64,000 nt of DNA from a virus, in IMG/VR virus record IMGVR_UViG_3300046703_000335, positions 146,409 to 210,408 of that record. One strand, written 5' to 3'. The translations under genes were made by a program, and so were the position numbers. Under the pieces are notes generated by a model. It made no database searches and was not told the DNA's origin. It saw only the letters and a list, made by a program, of their open reading frames with translations. Positions 9,510 to 18,474 of this stretch are shown one piece after another. The number at the start of each line of letters is the position of its first letter. Within the stretch, counting starts at the first letter, position 1.

Positions 9510-10388
9510 TTAAATGGAATATTTTACAACCGATTTCCAGAAATCATCTTGAGCTTCTTTTGGAATTTTTTCAAATTTAGGAACATTTTTTTTCGGGATT
9601 TCTACGCCTTTTTCATCTATTGGTTCTTCTTCCTCAGAGGTTCCCTCTTCTATAGATTCACCATCTATTACAGGCTCATCCTCAGGGACTGTCTCTTCTA
9701 CGACTGGCTCACCTTCAACAGCACCTTGATCCTCAGGTATTTCTTCATCCTTTGGAGCTACACCATCCTCAGGAGTTTCATCTCCCATTGGAGTTTCAGC
9801 TATTTCAGGTGTCTCATCCTTATCCGAAGTTGCATCACCTTCAGGTTTCTGTTCTTCATCAGGAGTTCCATCATAATCTGATATTTCAGGTGTTTCATCA
9901 GTTTTATCTTCATCAGAAGTTTCTTCATTTTCAGAAGTTTCAGAAACATCTTTATCTTCTTCAGGGTTCACTGCAGTCATGGGAAGAGTGCCATCAATAA
10001 CAGGGGGTTCATCAGTTTTAGGTTCGACTACATCAGAAGTCTCATCCCCCTTATCAGTTCCCTGATCATCAACAGGTTCGAATATATCCGCACCAGTATC
10101 TTCTGTATCATCAGACTCTACATAGTATTTTTCACTTGAGTCTGTAGGAACATAAGACATTTTACCACCACAAGCCAGACATGTTACGGCATCATTCACT
10201 GTAACATTAGCGATACGTTTAACACTATGATTTTTACCAGCAATCTTACGCTTTTTATTAATATCAAGTAATGACGATGTATGATTACATCCATCACAAA
10301 CAAAGAATGTATTATCCGCAGCTTCCTTCTCAAGATCATCAGCGATCTTAAGTAATCTTTCAGCGGCAAGTTTCATATTCGATCCCAT
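9510..10388 (-). CDS. zinc-ribbon protein with long acidic Glu/Asp/Pro tail
   Basis: I place the start at the ATG at 10386-10388, which has AAAGGAG 8 bases upstream, giving 292 residues; an upstream in-frame TTG lacks such a site. It begins MGSNMKLAAERLLKIADDLE, a good copy of the helical tag shared by several proteins here. A split zinc ribbon follows (VCDGCNH near 30 and CLACGG about 40 residues later). Residues from about 100 to 265 are a low-complexity acidic region of short repeats built on DETPE, EDGVAP and EEG. The last 30 residues are basic to neutral (FWKSVVKYSI). It is the first gene of the actin-like operon, 50 bases behind an exact promoter motif. Function unknown. Confidence 0.7.
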   Translation of the reverse strand: MGSNMKLAAERLLKIADDLEKEAADNTFFVCDGCNHTSSLLDINKKRKIAGKNHSVKRIANVTVNDAVTCLACGGKMSYVPTDSSEKYYVESDDTEDTGADIFEPVDDQGTDKGDETSDVVEPKTDEPPVIDGTLPMTAVNPEEDKDVSETSENEETSDEDKTDETPEISDYDGTPDEEQKPEGDATSDKDETPEIAETPMGDETPEDGVAPKDEEIPEDQGAVEGEPVVEETVPEDEPVIDGESIEEGTSEEEEPIDEKGVEIPKKNVPKFEKIPKEAQDDFWKSVVKYSI

Positions 10389-10437
10389 GAAAAGACTCCT
10401 TTGAGGCAAAAGAACTTCTGATAGATTTATATATAAA

Positions 10438-10452
10438 ATTAAGAGATTATTA
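10438..10452 (-). promoter_or_regulatory. phage promoter-like motif, exact
   Basis: Exact copy of TAATAATCTCTTAAT on the minus strand, 50 bases upstream of the first gene of the zinc-ribbon/coiled-coil/actin-like operon. Confidence 0.65.
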
Positions 10453-10507
10453 TAACAAAAGATTTCTTATAGAATAAAATTCTTAAAAGGAACTAAAAAT
10501 AAAAAGT

Positions 10508-11887
10508 TCAAAAAACAATATTCTCAAATGTTACTGTTCTCCCCTGTAAAGTATATTGACCTGGTATCCCTGGCTTGTTAGGGATAGTAGGACTTGCATC
10601 TGTAGGTCTATCTGTACGATAAGCATTCCACGCTGCGGGGACAATCAATCCTCCATTTATAGGTACCTGATACCTGATATCTCTCCGATCAAGGGGCGCT
10701 AACATAAAATGCTGCTGATATATAGCTCCACGAGATCCTTGTGGATTCACATGAGCTATGGACATCCTATCATTATTCTGTCTTACGATAAAATCACGAT
10801 CATTAAGAAGAGGATAAGGACCAGTCCAGGTTTGCCAATCGTAAGATATATGTAAACCCATATCCATAAGTTGGACAGTCTTTTCTGTTTCTGGGGGAGC
10901 TATAATTATATCATAAGGCCCTTCATACCCCCCAATATAACCTGTACCTAGGCATAAGGTATGATCACTTTGAGGAGTACGATATTGCTCATTCCAACAA
11001 GGGCAACGCTCTCCAGCCCATTTCCTAATGAATAACTTTACACGTTCTCCAGCCTGCTCTAATATCCATCTGTTTCGTCGAATACTTTCAGCCCAAATCC
11101 AATCAATCTTTTCCATATCATAAAGATTAATAGCGCCTACTTCAGTTAAGGGGGTCTCTTTCATTTCGTCATTAGACCCATCGATAGCAACTGTAGTACA
11201 TTTATAATAAATTTTTCTATTAGCATCCAACTGAATGTTATTATTGATATAGGTATAGGATACCCTTATCTCACCACCACTACTAAGAATGGGTAATACA
11301 GGAGGATCTAATCTATTAAACTGATTATTGTATGTTTGTTTATTTATTAAAAAGATTTCACCGGTTTCGCCTCTTACCTTAAATGCAGGAACTGTTTGAA
11401 ATGCATCCAAGGAAGTGGGCCTAATCTCAACCTTAACATGCTTAGGATGATTCGCCAATTCTCCATTTGTTCCGACAATTACTAATGGTTTATTATAGGT
11501 ATGAACAATCCAATCACCATTTGCATTAGTACCTGCTATAAGTCTTCCACCAGCTACAGGATCTTCCTGATTAGCCCAAACTTCCCGGGTTTCATCCCTA
11601 TAATACAAAGCCCCTATAGGTACATCATTTAACTTAATATAGGGTCCTTCAGGAGTATCATATGATCGATAGACATTTATACCAAGAACATTATACCCAT
11701 TATGCTCAGAATATTCTGCAGTAGAATCCCATCGGATGTCTATCGCTCCTATAAGATAAGGGCTGGTAGCATGTACATTCTTAGGTCCGAGAGGTATAGA
11801 AAGAGGCTTATCCGTATTCCATCGATAAGGAAGTTTAAAATCTGGTCTTCCATAATTATCCATAAAATTATGAGGAGATGTTGTCAT
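10508..11887 (-). CDS. virion structural protein with fibronectin-like and Cys-rich segments
   Basis: A 459-residue protein. Residues about 40-110 look like a fibronectin type III-like domain (IGAIDIRWDS...NVLGINVYRSYDTPEGPY). Residues about 300-335 carry a likely zinc site (GERCPCWNE followed by CLGTGYIGGYEGPYDI), a pattern I associate with phage head-tail or tail structural proteins. The rest is beta-rich. AAGGAT precedes the ATG. It directly follows the beta-helix fibre gene, so a tail fibre attachment or baseplate component is plausible, but the exact part cannot be named. Confidence 0.65.
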   Translation of the reverse strand: MTTSPHNFMDNYGRPDFKLPYRWNTDKPLSIPLGPKNVHATSPYLIGAIDIRWDSTAEYSEHNGYNVLGINVYRSYDTPEGPYIKLNDVPIGALYYRDETREVWANQEDPVAGGRLIAGTNANGDWIVHTYNKPLVIVGTNGELANHPKHVKVEIRPTSLDAFQTVPAFKVRGETGEIFLINKQTYNNQFNRLDPPVLPILSSGGEIRVSYTYINNNIQLDANRKIYYKCTTVAIDGSNDEMKETPLTEVGAINLYDMEKIDWIWAESIRRNRWILEQAGERVKLFIRKWAGERCPCWNEQYRTPQSDHTLCLGTGYIGGYEGPYDIIIAPPETEKTVQLMDMGLHISYDWQTWTGPYPLLNDRDFIVRQNNDRMSIAHVNPQGSRGAIYQQHFMLAPLDRRDIRYQVPINGGLIVPAAWNAYRTDRPTDASPTIPNKPGIPGQYTLQGRTVTFENIVF

Positions 11888-11898
11888 ACAATATATCC

Positions 11899-14316
11899 TT
11901 ATCCCTGTATTCCAGTAGAACCCATTATCGCAAAAAGTTTTTTCAGAGTCACAGTACTACTTATACCCGTAGCCCCTATAATAGCACTTGAAAAAGCACT
12001 TAAATTCGAAATAGTATCATCACCAGATCCTGAGTTAGTAAATCTCAGTACCCAATTTGTAAATGATCCTGAAACAAAATTATTAGTATAAGAACCATGA
12101 ACATATTTACCATCAATAGATATTACAAATTTATTACCATTAAATATAAATCGGACTTTAAGATCTGAAAATATCTCATCAGGTGTATGCGGATCAGATA
12201 TACTATAATTTATCTCATATGTATTTATGCCTGTCACATACCCATAAGTTATAACTGATAAAGATCTGTTTATCTTTATGTATGCACTATTATCATTATT
12301 ATTTATTTTTACCATTAAGTTATCTGATTTCACAGTAACAAATAGTTTTATATCTACATCTGTATTAAAACTAAATCCCCCCATTATATTCGAAGGGGAT
12401 GTCAATGTTAGATTATTCATATCATAACTATAAGTTCCTACCCCTGTCCAAGACCCATCTCTAGCATTACTATAAAAAATACCACTCAGACCGATTTCAT
12501 TAAATCTTTCTATACCTATAAGATTTATGCCTGTTACACCATGAAAAGAAGGGTAGTAACCTGGCTCCACAAGGATATATGGACTGCCATTCTGGAGTGC
12601 TCTATCAATAGTTCGGTAGGGGGATTCAAAAGTCCCAGTCCATAAATCATTACCATCCGGAGATGCATATATTAACCCTGTCTCAAAAGAAGGATGTGAT
12701 GGATATATAATGACCACATCATTTCTTGTCCTATTACCTATAATCAAATTGCTATCACTCAGAGTCATTTCTTTACTTCTAAACCTACTATAACTTGATC
12801 CAGTAGTATAAAAAGTATAAAGACCTGTTTCTCCATTTTGTGATGGGACAACATTTGTAGCTATATGTAAATCATTGACACCTGATCTCTGATACCCTCT
12901 ATCTGGAGTAGCATAAGGACCCGTTTCAGTACCCGGATAATCCTTATCGTACCCATATTCAGCGACATAATTTCCCAAAGCTGTTTCATTATAATTAAAC
13001 TCAAAAGCCCCTATATCTCCTGTAACACCCTGTATCCCTGTGGCACCTCTATGGAATAAGTCAAAATCTATATCACGATCAAATGGAGATACATTATCTC
13101 TGATACCTGTATAAGATGCAGTATAGTACCATCCCCCATCAATATTAACTTTCTTTACCCCTATCTCTCCATAGATATTATTCCACCTATCAAAATCTCC
13201 TCTATCGATATTTGGGGAAGAAAGCTGCAGTCTAAAATCCTCATTAAAAGGATCTCTATACATAGCAGTCTCACCGATATTATTCATACCAGTACTCCCA
13301 GTAGGAACAGATCCCCCCCACCATACGAGCACATCATCGAAATTATTATTTAAAATCTTTACAGGAGTATTGAAATAAACTCCAGTAGATATCGGAGTAC
13401 CTGCACTCGATATGCTATTAGAATCTACTCTACTATTCTCATCCCCGATATTACTAAGACTTATAGCCATACCAGGATCAATATCCCCTGCTTCTGAATA
13501 CATTACCCTAACTATATCACCTATAGCAAGTTCTTGTGATAGTTGAAGACCACTCCATGAAACTATAGATCCTAAAGATATAACTGTAAAATCCGTACCA
13601 TAATTAAATGATGGTCCATTTACGATATTTACAGCAACGTCATATTCTCCATTATTTGTCGGTGAAGCAAAACCTGGGAGTTGTATTCTATTATGGCTGA
13701 TATCAAAAGCATTAATAGTCTTATATATTACTCTAAGATTGGTATCAGGAAACAAAATCGGGGGTAAATCTAAAGCCCCATAAATAGTATTTCCCCACAG
13801 ATCTAATCTATCAACAGTAACTATGTCTATAGATTTTCGACCATTAGAAAAAACATTAGAATTTACACAGATTTCTTTTGCAGAATTAATTTTTATAGCT
13901 GATTGATGCTCATAGAAATAATTTCTATTAATTGAAATGTAATTTACGGAGTCTATATTTATTGCAATATCTACACTATTAAATCTACACCCACGAACTA
14001 TTGTTGAACCGACACTTAGATTATTTGCAGTTATTCCTGTGGAAATATTTTTAAATGTTAATCCTTCAATAAGACCCTGCATGTTTAATAGAGTTAAACT
14101 TCCCACTACTGGTGTAGCACCATATGCAGATTTAATTGTCAAATTTTTAGTAACAGTAAGATTTCCATAAGATACCCCATTACCGCTCTGAAGGACAATA
14201 ACACCACCCTCATATACTTGTGTCAAAGCATAAGGAAGTGTCTTCACCGGAGAAAGAAGTTCTCCGGTGTTTGTATCCAAGCCATATAAAGAATCAACGT
14301 ATACGGTATAAAGCAT
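11899..14316 (-). CDS. beta-helix tail spike or fibre protein
   Basis: An 805-residue protein. Residues about 1-200 are a run of short hydrophobic strands with Asn/Ser turns (IEGLTFKNIS, STIVRGCRFNS, YISINRNYFYEH, ICVNSNVFSNGR), the signature of a right-handed parallel beta-helix as in phage depolymerase spikes. A second unit near residue 550 repeats the opening pattern (ASPDGNDLWTGTFESPYRTI compare LLSPVKTLPYALTQ). A segment NGEYDVAVNIVNGPSFNYGTDF is also found in the small protein at 15843-16145. Many isolated TGI/TGV motifs occur. Catalytic residues for polysaccharide cleavage cannot be assigned by eye. It probably sits at the tail tip and recognises or digests surface glycans. Confidence 0.75.
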   Translation of the reverse strand: MLYTVYVDSLYGLDTNTGELLSPVKTLPYALTQVYEGGVIVLQSGNGVSYGNLTVTKNLTIKSAYGATPVVGSLTLLNMQGLIEGLTFKNISTGITANNLSVGSTIVRGCRFNSVDIAINIDSVNYISINRNYFYEHQSAIKINSAKEICVNSNVFSNGRKSIDIVTVDRLDLWGNTIYGALDLPPILFPDTNLRVIYKTINAFDISHNRIQLPGFASPTNNGEYDVAVNIVNGPSFNYGTDFTVISLGSIVSWSGLQLSQELAIGDIVRVMYSEAGDIDPGMAISLSNIGDENSRVDSNSISSAGTPISTGVYFNTPVKILNNNFDDVLVWWGGSVPTGSTGMNNIGETAMYRDPFNEDFRLQLSSPNIDRGDFDRWNNIYGEIGVKKVNIDGGWYYTASYTGIRDNVSPFDRDIDFDLFHRGATGIQGVTGDIGAFEFNYNETALGNYVAEYGYDKDYPGTETGPYATPDRGYQRSGVNDLHIATNVVPSQNGETGLYTFYTTGSSYSRFRSKEMTLSDSNLIIGNRTRNDVVIIYPSHPSFETGLIYASPDGNDLWTGTFESPYRTIDRALQNGSPYILVEPGYYPSFHGVTGINLIGIERFNEIGLSGIFYSNARDGSWTGVGTYSYDMNNLTLTSPSNIMGGFSFNTDVDIKLFVTVKSDNLMVKINNNDNSAYIKINRSLSVITYGYVTGINTYEINYSISDPHTPDEIFSDLKVRFIFNGNKFVISIDGKYVHGSYTNNFVSGSFTNWVLRFTNSGSGDDTISNLSAFSSAIIGATGISSTVTLKKLFAIMGSTGIQG

Positions 14317-14334
14317 AACTATTCATTTCTATTA

Positions 14335-14667
14335 TTAATTTGTGTATAGCCAGCTTGGTTTGGAAGATATGCTAAAAGTACCCCCGCCACCACCTCTCAC
14401 AGTTGTAACCGGTTTACTCTCTGCTGAGCCATCCGCAAGATTCACTCCTGAACTGTTATCTACTCTGTCTCCAAGAGGATTACCAAACTTTGTGTCAGGA
14501 GACACACCACCACCAGTAGAATTACTTATAGGAATGTTTTGAAACAATTCCGGAGGTATGACACCACCACTTAGTACTTCTCCATCATTAGAGGAATAGG
14601 AAGCAAAATTCCCATTAATAATTACAATATTCTTATCTGTATAATTCTGCACTATTACTTTGTTCAT
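14335..14667 (-). CDS. small Ser/Gly-rich protein next to radical SAM gene
   Basis: A 110-residue protein with an AAGGGG ribosome site. Residues 1-35 are beta-like (VIVQNYTDKNIVIINGNF), the middle is Asn/Ser/Gly-rich and polar, and the C-terminus has a pentaglycine run followed by TFSISSKPSWLYTN. No family recognised. It begins 51 bases downstream of the radical SAM gene and ends just before the beta-helix fibre. It could be a fibre-attachment peptide, a small tail protein, or a substrate of the radical SAM enzyme; nothing in the sequence decides. Confidence 0.55.
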   Translation of the reverse strand: MNKVIVQNYTDKNIVIINGNFASYSSNDGEVLSGGVIPPELFQNIPISNSTGGGVSPDTKFGNPLGDRVDNSSGVNLADGSAESKPVTTVRGGGGGTFSISSKPSWLYTN

Positions 14668-14718
14668 ACTAATACCCCTTTATGTGTTTATACAACTACC
14701 TGTATTAATCAACTTAAT

Positions 14719-15243
14719 TTAAAAATTTGGTATAACTAAACTTGGATCATTCATATCTCTCTGTATCTGCCAATAGGTAGGATCTAAACCAGTTATTATA
14801 TTTGATAATTTTTTTAGCTCTTCTAAATTTTCTTTAAAAGCTACAGACATAATTACCGTCTCACATCTACCCTTAACTGCATTAAATAGCTTAATGGCGC
14901 TATCGTAAACTCCCTCACCACGATATGCATCATGATATTCTTTAGTACCATCAAAGCTAATTCCTATCCTATCAACATGGTCAGCTATCTCTGGTCTATA
15001 AAAAGTTCCATTAGTAGTAACTCCTACTTTAAACCCTTTACTTTTTAGTATATCACAAATATCCGCTAAATTTGATATAGTAAAAGGTTCACCACCAGTA
15101 ATGTACACCCATTCTATTTCACCAGCTTTTGATAATATTGTTTCCAAACTTTTATCAATATCTATTATTGCGGTACTCTTTGCACAACATCCGGCGCATG
15201 ATAAATTACAAGCATACGTAATTGGGAAAAGTATATGATTCAT
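14719..15243 (-). CDS. small radical SAM enzyme
   Basis: A 174-residue protein with the radical SAM hallmarks: CNLSCAGC (Cys12, Cys16, Cys19, the CxxxCxxC set for a 4Fe-4S cluster), GGEPF near residue 51-55, a GVTTNGTF strand and a GISFDGT strand. Radical SAM enzymes cleave S-adenosylmethionine to start radical chemistry. It is short: only about the first two thirds of a partial TIM barrel, with no SPASM or auxiliary cluster domain, and it ends in a Trp/Gln-rich tail (TYWQIQRDMND). The ATG directly follows the TAA of the lectin-fold gene upstream, so the two are translationally coupled. It lies among tail fibre genes, which suggests modification of a virion protein, but a metabolic role is not excluded. 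Confidence 0.8.
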   Translation of the reverse strand: MNHILFPITYACNLSCAGCCAKSTAIIDIDKSLETILSKAGEIEWVYITGGEPFTISNLADICDILKSKGFKVGVTTNGTFYRPEIADHVDRIGISFDGTKEYHDAYRGEGVYDSAIKLFNAVKGRCETVIMSVAFKENLEELKKLSNIITGLDPTYWQIQRDMNDPSLVIPNF

Positions 15244-15816
15244 TTATACAGTCTCTATTGGTTGTTCGATCATTTTAAGCTCGTTAATCCATTTTTGATG
15301 TAAGACCAATCCTGTAGAATATCGCCATTTATACATCGTAACAGCTTGCCAGTCTCGATAAAGATATGGAACCCATACATTACCCCCACCAAGTCGATGA
15401 TGTCTTGACCAGGCTACCGAATAAGGTAACCCTACATCATCAATACCATCCTCAGAAGGGCACTCTATACCATCAATGTAATATCGCATCTCACCATCAC
15501 CAAGACATACATAGGTAAGTAAATGCCATTTCTTATCATCTAATGATATACCTGTATACTGTTCAATAGGTTTAGATTCAGAATTAGAAAATTGTAATTT
15601 ATAATCGTAGTCACCAGATCTTTTTATTTCCATTAGTATTGCCTGATCTGACAGTACTAAACCTCCCGAATCTGATACAGTCAACAAATACACAGGGTAT
15701 TCATCCGGGATCTGTATATCATAAATCCACCCCATACAAGTAAACTTATTAGCCTTCTTAATACTGGTGGGTTCTACAGTTACATATTTACTTTTTATGA
15801 GTGAGACTTCTGGCAT
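15244..15816 (-). CDS. concanavalin A/LamG-like lectin-fold tail protein
   Basis: A 190-residue protein whose strand order fits a LamG/concanavalin A-like jelly roll: FTCMGWIYDIQIP, YLLTVSDSGG, KKWHLLTYVCLGDGEMRYYI, DGIEC, then a late region with RHHRLGGGNVW and a W-rich final strand. The DKKWHLLTYV...YYIDG block is the most typical part of the fold. Such domains bind glycans on the host surface or cap fibre tips. AAGGAT lies before the ATG. Its stop codon abuts the ATG of the radical SAM gene. No signal peptide, in keeping with a virion protein. Confidence 0.65.
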   Translation of the reverse strand: MPEVSLIKSKYVTVEPTSIKKANKFTCMGWIYDIQIPDEYPVYLLTVSDSGGLVLSDQAILMEIKRSGDYDYKLQFSNSESKPIEQYTGISLDDKKWHLLTYVCLGDGEMRYYIDGIECPSEDGIDDVGLPYSVAWSRHHRLGGGNVWVPYLYRDWQAVTMYKWRYSTGLVLHQKWINELKMIEQPIETV

Positions 15817-15842
15817 ACTAATCCTTGAATTTATATATCGAT

Positions 15843-16145
15843 TTAATAGTTATATACTGCTCTCAGGTATAAGATACCTGTTACACCATGAGAAGTGTTA
15901 TTCATTACATCTTTTATATCCGAATTAGCAAGATTCAAAGCCAACATAGCTGTAGTACCCGGAACATTACTAAATGTAACTCCAAAATCGATACCATACC
16001 GCTGGGCAGGTCCATCAGTAGGATCTACAGCAATATCATAGGCACCATTGGGTCCAGTTGTCGGTGCTGCCCTTAACAGTATTAAGTCATTAGATAGAGG
16101 ACTTACCATACCTGTCAAACCAAAATATTCAACTTCTATAGCCAT
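15843..16145 (-). CDS. small tail-associated beta protein
   Basis: A 100-residue protein. The central segment GAYDIAVDPTDGPAQRYGIDF closely matches a segment in the beta-helix fibre (GEYDVAVNIVNGPSFNYGTDF), so both carry the same small beta module. It also has the LTGM and VTGI motifs common in the tail proteins here. The ribosome site is weak. It is the first gene of the fibre group, 57 bases behind a promoter-like motif with two mismatches. Probably a fibre-network or baseplate decoration protein. Confidence 0.55.
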   Translation of the reverse strand: MAIEVEYFGLTGMVSPLSNDLILLRAAPTTGPNGAYDIAVDPTDGPAQRYGIDFGVTFSNVPGTTAMLALNLANSDIKDVMNNTSHGVTGILYLRAVYNY

Positions 16146-16201
16146 GTGTATTTCACTTTATATGAACTTGTTTATGGAACGCCATTTATTAATATTGCTT
16201 C

Positions 16202-16216
16202 ATAAACAGATTATTA
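16202..16216 (-). promoter_or_regulatory. phage promoter-like motif, two mismatches
   Basis: Minus-strand TAATAATCTGTTTAT, two mismatches from the consensus, 57 bases upstream of the first gene of the fibre group. Confidence 0.35.
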
Positions 16217-16225
16217 GAAAAAGTC

Positions 16226-16254
16226 TTGAAATACCCGATAATAAGTAGTATTAT
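16226..16254 (+). promoter_or_regulatory. sigma70-like promoter for the plus-strand nuclease-GNAT gene
   Basis: TTGAAA and TATTAT are separated by 17 bases, 33 bases upstream of the ATG at 16287. This differs from the minus-strand phage motif and suggests transcription by unmodified host polymerase. Confidence 0.5.
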
Positions 16255-16286
16255 TAATATTAAGACAACCATGCTATGGAGGATAT

Positions 16287-18422
16287 ATGACAGCAGCACA
16301 AAAAGGTATTACTTTGCTTTTATGGTCTGAACAAGAAGATACACTACTCAAGGAGCTATATTTAAAAACACCTAAAGATATAATATTAACTAAGTTAAAC
16401 AGAACTTGGAAATCTATAAGATATAGGGCTAGTAGACTAAAGTTTAAACGAGACCCATCCATTATAAAACAGGATAATATAGAAGGTACTAAAAAAGCTA
16501 TGCTTGAAAAATATGGTGTAGAATACTCTACCCTTCTACCGGCTATGAAAGAAAAAAGTAGACAAACCAATTTGAAAAAAAGGGGAGTAGAGTATCCTTC
16601 ACAATCCAAAGAAGTTCGTGACAAGATAAAATTAGTAGTAAATGAGAGATATGGTGTAGATAATGTATTTCAGGCACAGAAAATAAAAGAAAAATCTGAA
16701 CAAACTATTTTAAAAAGATATGGAGTAAGATATATAAACCAAAGTCCAACTATTCGAGAGAAAACAAAAGAAACAAATCTTGAAAGATATGGAATATCAA
16801 ATACTTTTCAATTAACAGATAGGGTCGAAAAAGGAATGATTGAAAAGTATGGACAAAGAGTCCCACTTAATGTCCCTGAAATTGCTGAAAAAAAGAAAAA
16901 AACGAGTTTAGAAAAATATGGTGTTGAAGTAGCTTCAAAAAATGAAGCTGTAAAAAGAAAATTATCAGAAACTTTAAAAACTGCTGTCGTTAGAGAAAAA
17001 AAATATCAAGCATTAAAGAAAAAAGGCTCTTTTAATTATTCTAATGAAGAGCTTGCATTCGCTAATTATTTATTAATAGCTGATCCAGACCTTAAAACTC
17101 ATCAGCTTCATCCTATAACAAAACATGTGATAGATTACTATATGCCCAGATATGACTTATGGGTACAATATGACGGAACTTATTGGCACGGTAAGGGAGA
17201 AGCAGTGCATACTGGACCTCAAGCCATATCCATAGAGAAGATAAAAGCAAAAGATATCTATCAGAACGAAAATATTCCAAATTTAATAAGATTCTGGTCA
17301 GATGATGTTAATGAAGCTATAAAAAAAGGCAGCATATTTACTCTTATTGAAATAAAAATAAAAGAAAAGATAAATACTACTGAGGATATATTTGTGTGCC
17401 ACCAGTATCGAAAAAAAATAGAACATTATACTGAAGACCGAGACAATTTACCATTTAACCCAGATAATATCAAAGCATCAAATTTTACGCTTATAAAGGA
17501 GGAACTATCAACAGAGATCGTAGAGTTTATAAAAAAATATGAATGGTTAGAAACTGTTGGAGTTAATCCTAAATGGTGTTTCACAGCTCGATACAATGAT
17601 AAACTTGGAGGAGTAGTCCTAATAAATGAACCTACTGCTTATTCAAAAATGCTGGGTAAAGATACCCCCATCTATGAAGCCCTTATACAAAGAGGTGCTA
17701 CAGCTTCCTGGACCCCTAAAAACCTCGGAAGCAGACTTGTTATGTTCTCTTGTAAGTGGATGGTAGCTAATACCCCAAAACGAATCTTTGTAGGTTATGC
17801 TGATCCTTCTGCTAAAGAACGCGGCATTATCTATCAAGCATGTAATTTTGATTATTTAGGGGATAATTTTGGGAATAGCTACCTATACAAGCACCCTGAA
17901 ATAAATCGAACATTTACATCCCAATATCTAAAAAGAACATCAACATTTAGACGCTGGTGTCTTCTTAATAAAATTGAACTGAGAAAAGAATGGTTTAAAG
18001 AAAATGGGTTTAAGAATTTGGAGATTATACCTCATGAAATTAAAAATATGTGGTATCTCTGGATAAAAGATATAATAAGCAGTGCAGAAAGAATAACTAT
18101 AAGTAAAAAGATGAAATATGCTATTCTACTCTATAGAGATAAAAAAGACAGAAAAATACTTGAACCTTTAAAAAAATATGACAAATTTCCATACAATAAA
18201 ATTTATAACACAACAAACCAGCTAACTCTCCGACCACGCGGAAAAAACAATCATGGCTTAACAGCAGATAGAAAAAATCCAGAAAAAATTGAATTTATAT
18301 TAAAAAATCATAGCACTATGTCCAGGTCAGTTATGGCCCTAGAGTTGAATGAAACTCAACGATGGGTAAAAAGACAAGTAAATAAATTAGTATCTGAGAA
18401 TAAGATTAAGCCAAAGAGATAA
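16287..18422 (+). CDS. Vsr-like homing nuclease fused to a Mom/GNAT-like acyltransferase domain
   Basis: A 711-residue protein on the strand opposite to its neighbours, with GGAGG just before the ATG. Residues about 10-50 are a Myb/HTH-like DNA-binding segment (LWSEQEDTLLKELY). About 70-240 hold some seven short repeats built on KYGV....Q...KEK...T, known from phage mobile nucleases. About 265-305 is a Vsr-like nuclease core (HVIDYYMPRYDLWVQYDGTYWHG). About 395-590 resemble the Mu Mom/GNAT-type acyltransferase family (SRLVMFSCKWM, VGYADPSAKERGIIYQACNF, DYLG). The last 45 residues are a second HTH-like segment. The nuclease half suggests a mobile gene; the acyltransferase half suggests base or protein modification. 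The fusion is seen; the combined function is unknown. Confidence 0.75.
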   Translation: MTAAQKGITLLLWSEQEDTLLKELYLKTPKDIILTKLNRTWKSIRYRASRLKFKRDPSIIKQDNIEGTKKAMLEKYGVEYSTLLPAMKEKSRQTNLKKRGVEYPSQSKEVRDKIKLVVNERYGVDNVFQAQKIKEKSEQTILKRYGVRYINQSPTIREKTKETNLERYGISNTFQLTDRVEKGMIEKYGQRVPLNVPEIAEKKKKTSLEKYGVEVASKNEAVKRKLSETLKTAVVREKKYQALKKKGSFNYSNEELAFANYLLIADPDLKTHQLHPITKHVIDYYMPRYDLWVQYDGTYWHGKGEAVHTGPQAISIEKIKAKDIYQNENIPNLIRFWSDDVNEAIKKGSIFTLIEIKIKEKINTTEDIFVCHQYRKKIEHYTEDRDNLPFNPDNIKASNFTLIKEELSTEIVEFIKKYEWLETVGVNPKWCFTARYNDKLGGVVLINEPTAYSKMLGKDTPIYEALIQRGATASWTPKNLGSRLVMFSCKWMVANTPKRIFVGYADPSAKERGIIYQACNFDYLGDNFGNSYLYKHPEINRTFTSQYLKRTSTFRRWCLLNKIELRKEWFKENGFKNLEIIPHEIKNMWYLWIKDIISSAERITISKKMKYAILLYRDKKDRKILEPLKKYDKFPYNKIYNTTNQLTLRPRGKNNHGLTADRKNPEKIEFILKNHSTMSRSVMALELNETQRWVKRQVNKLVSENKIKPKR

Positions 18423-18444
18423 GTACTTATCAAAAAGCATGTTA

Positions 18445-18466
18445 AGGATTATTTTTATATAATCCT
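18445..18466. terminator. hairpin between convergent genes
   Basis: Perfect 8-pair stem AGGATTAT/ATAATCCT with a six-base loop, placed between the stop codons of the plus-strand nuclease-GNAT gene and the minus-strand virion gene. T-tracts are poor, so termination may be weak or aided. Confidence 0.5.
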
Positions 18467-18474
18467 CTTGGTCC

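Noticed and set aside
10389-10409. Upstream TTG start for the acidic zinc-ribbon protein
   Set aside because: The ribosome site AAAGGAG lies inside this stretch and serves the ATG at 10388.
11899-16145. Diversity-generating retroelement near the fibres
   Set aside because: No reverse transcriptase and no template/variable repeat pair were seen in the window.
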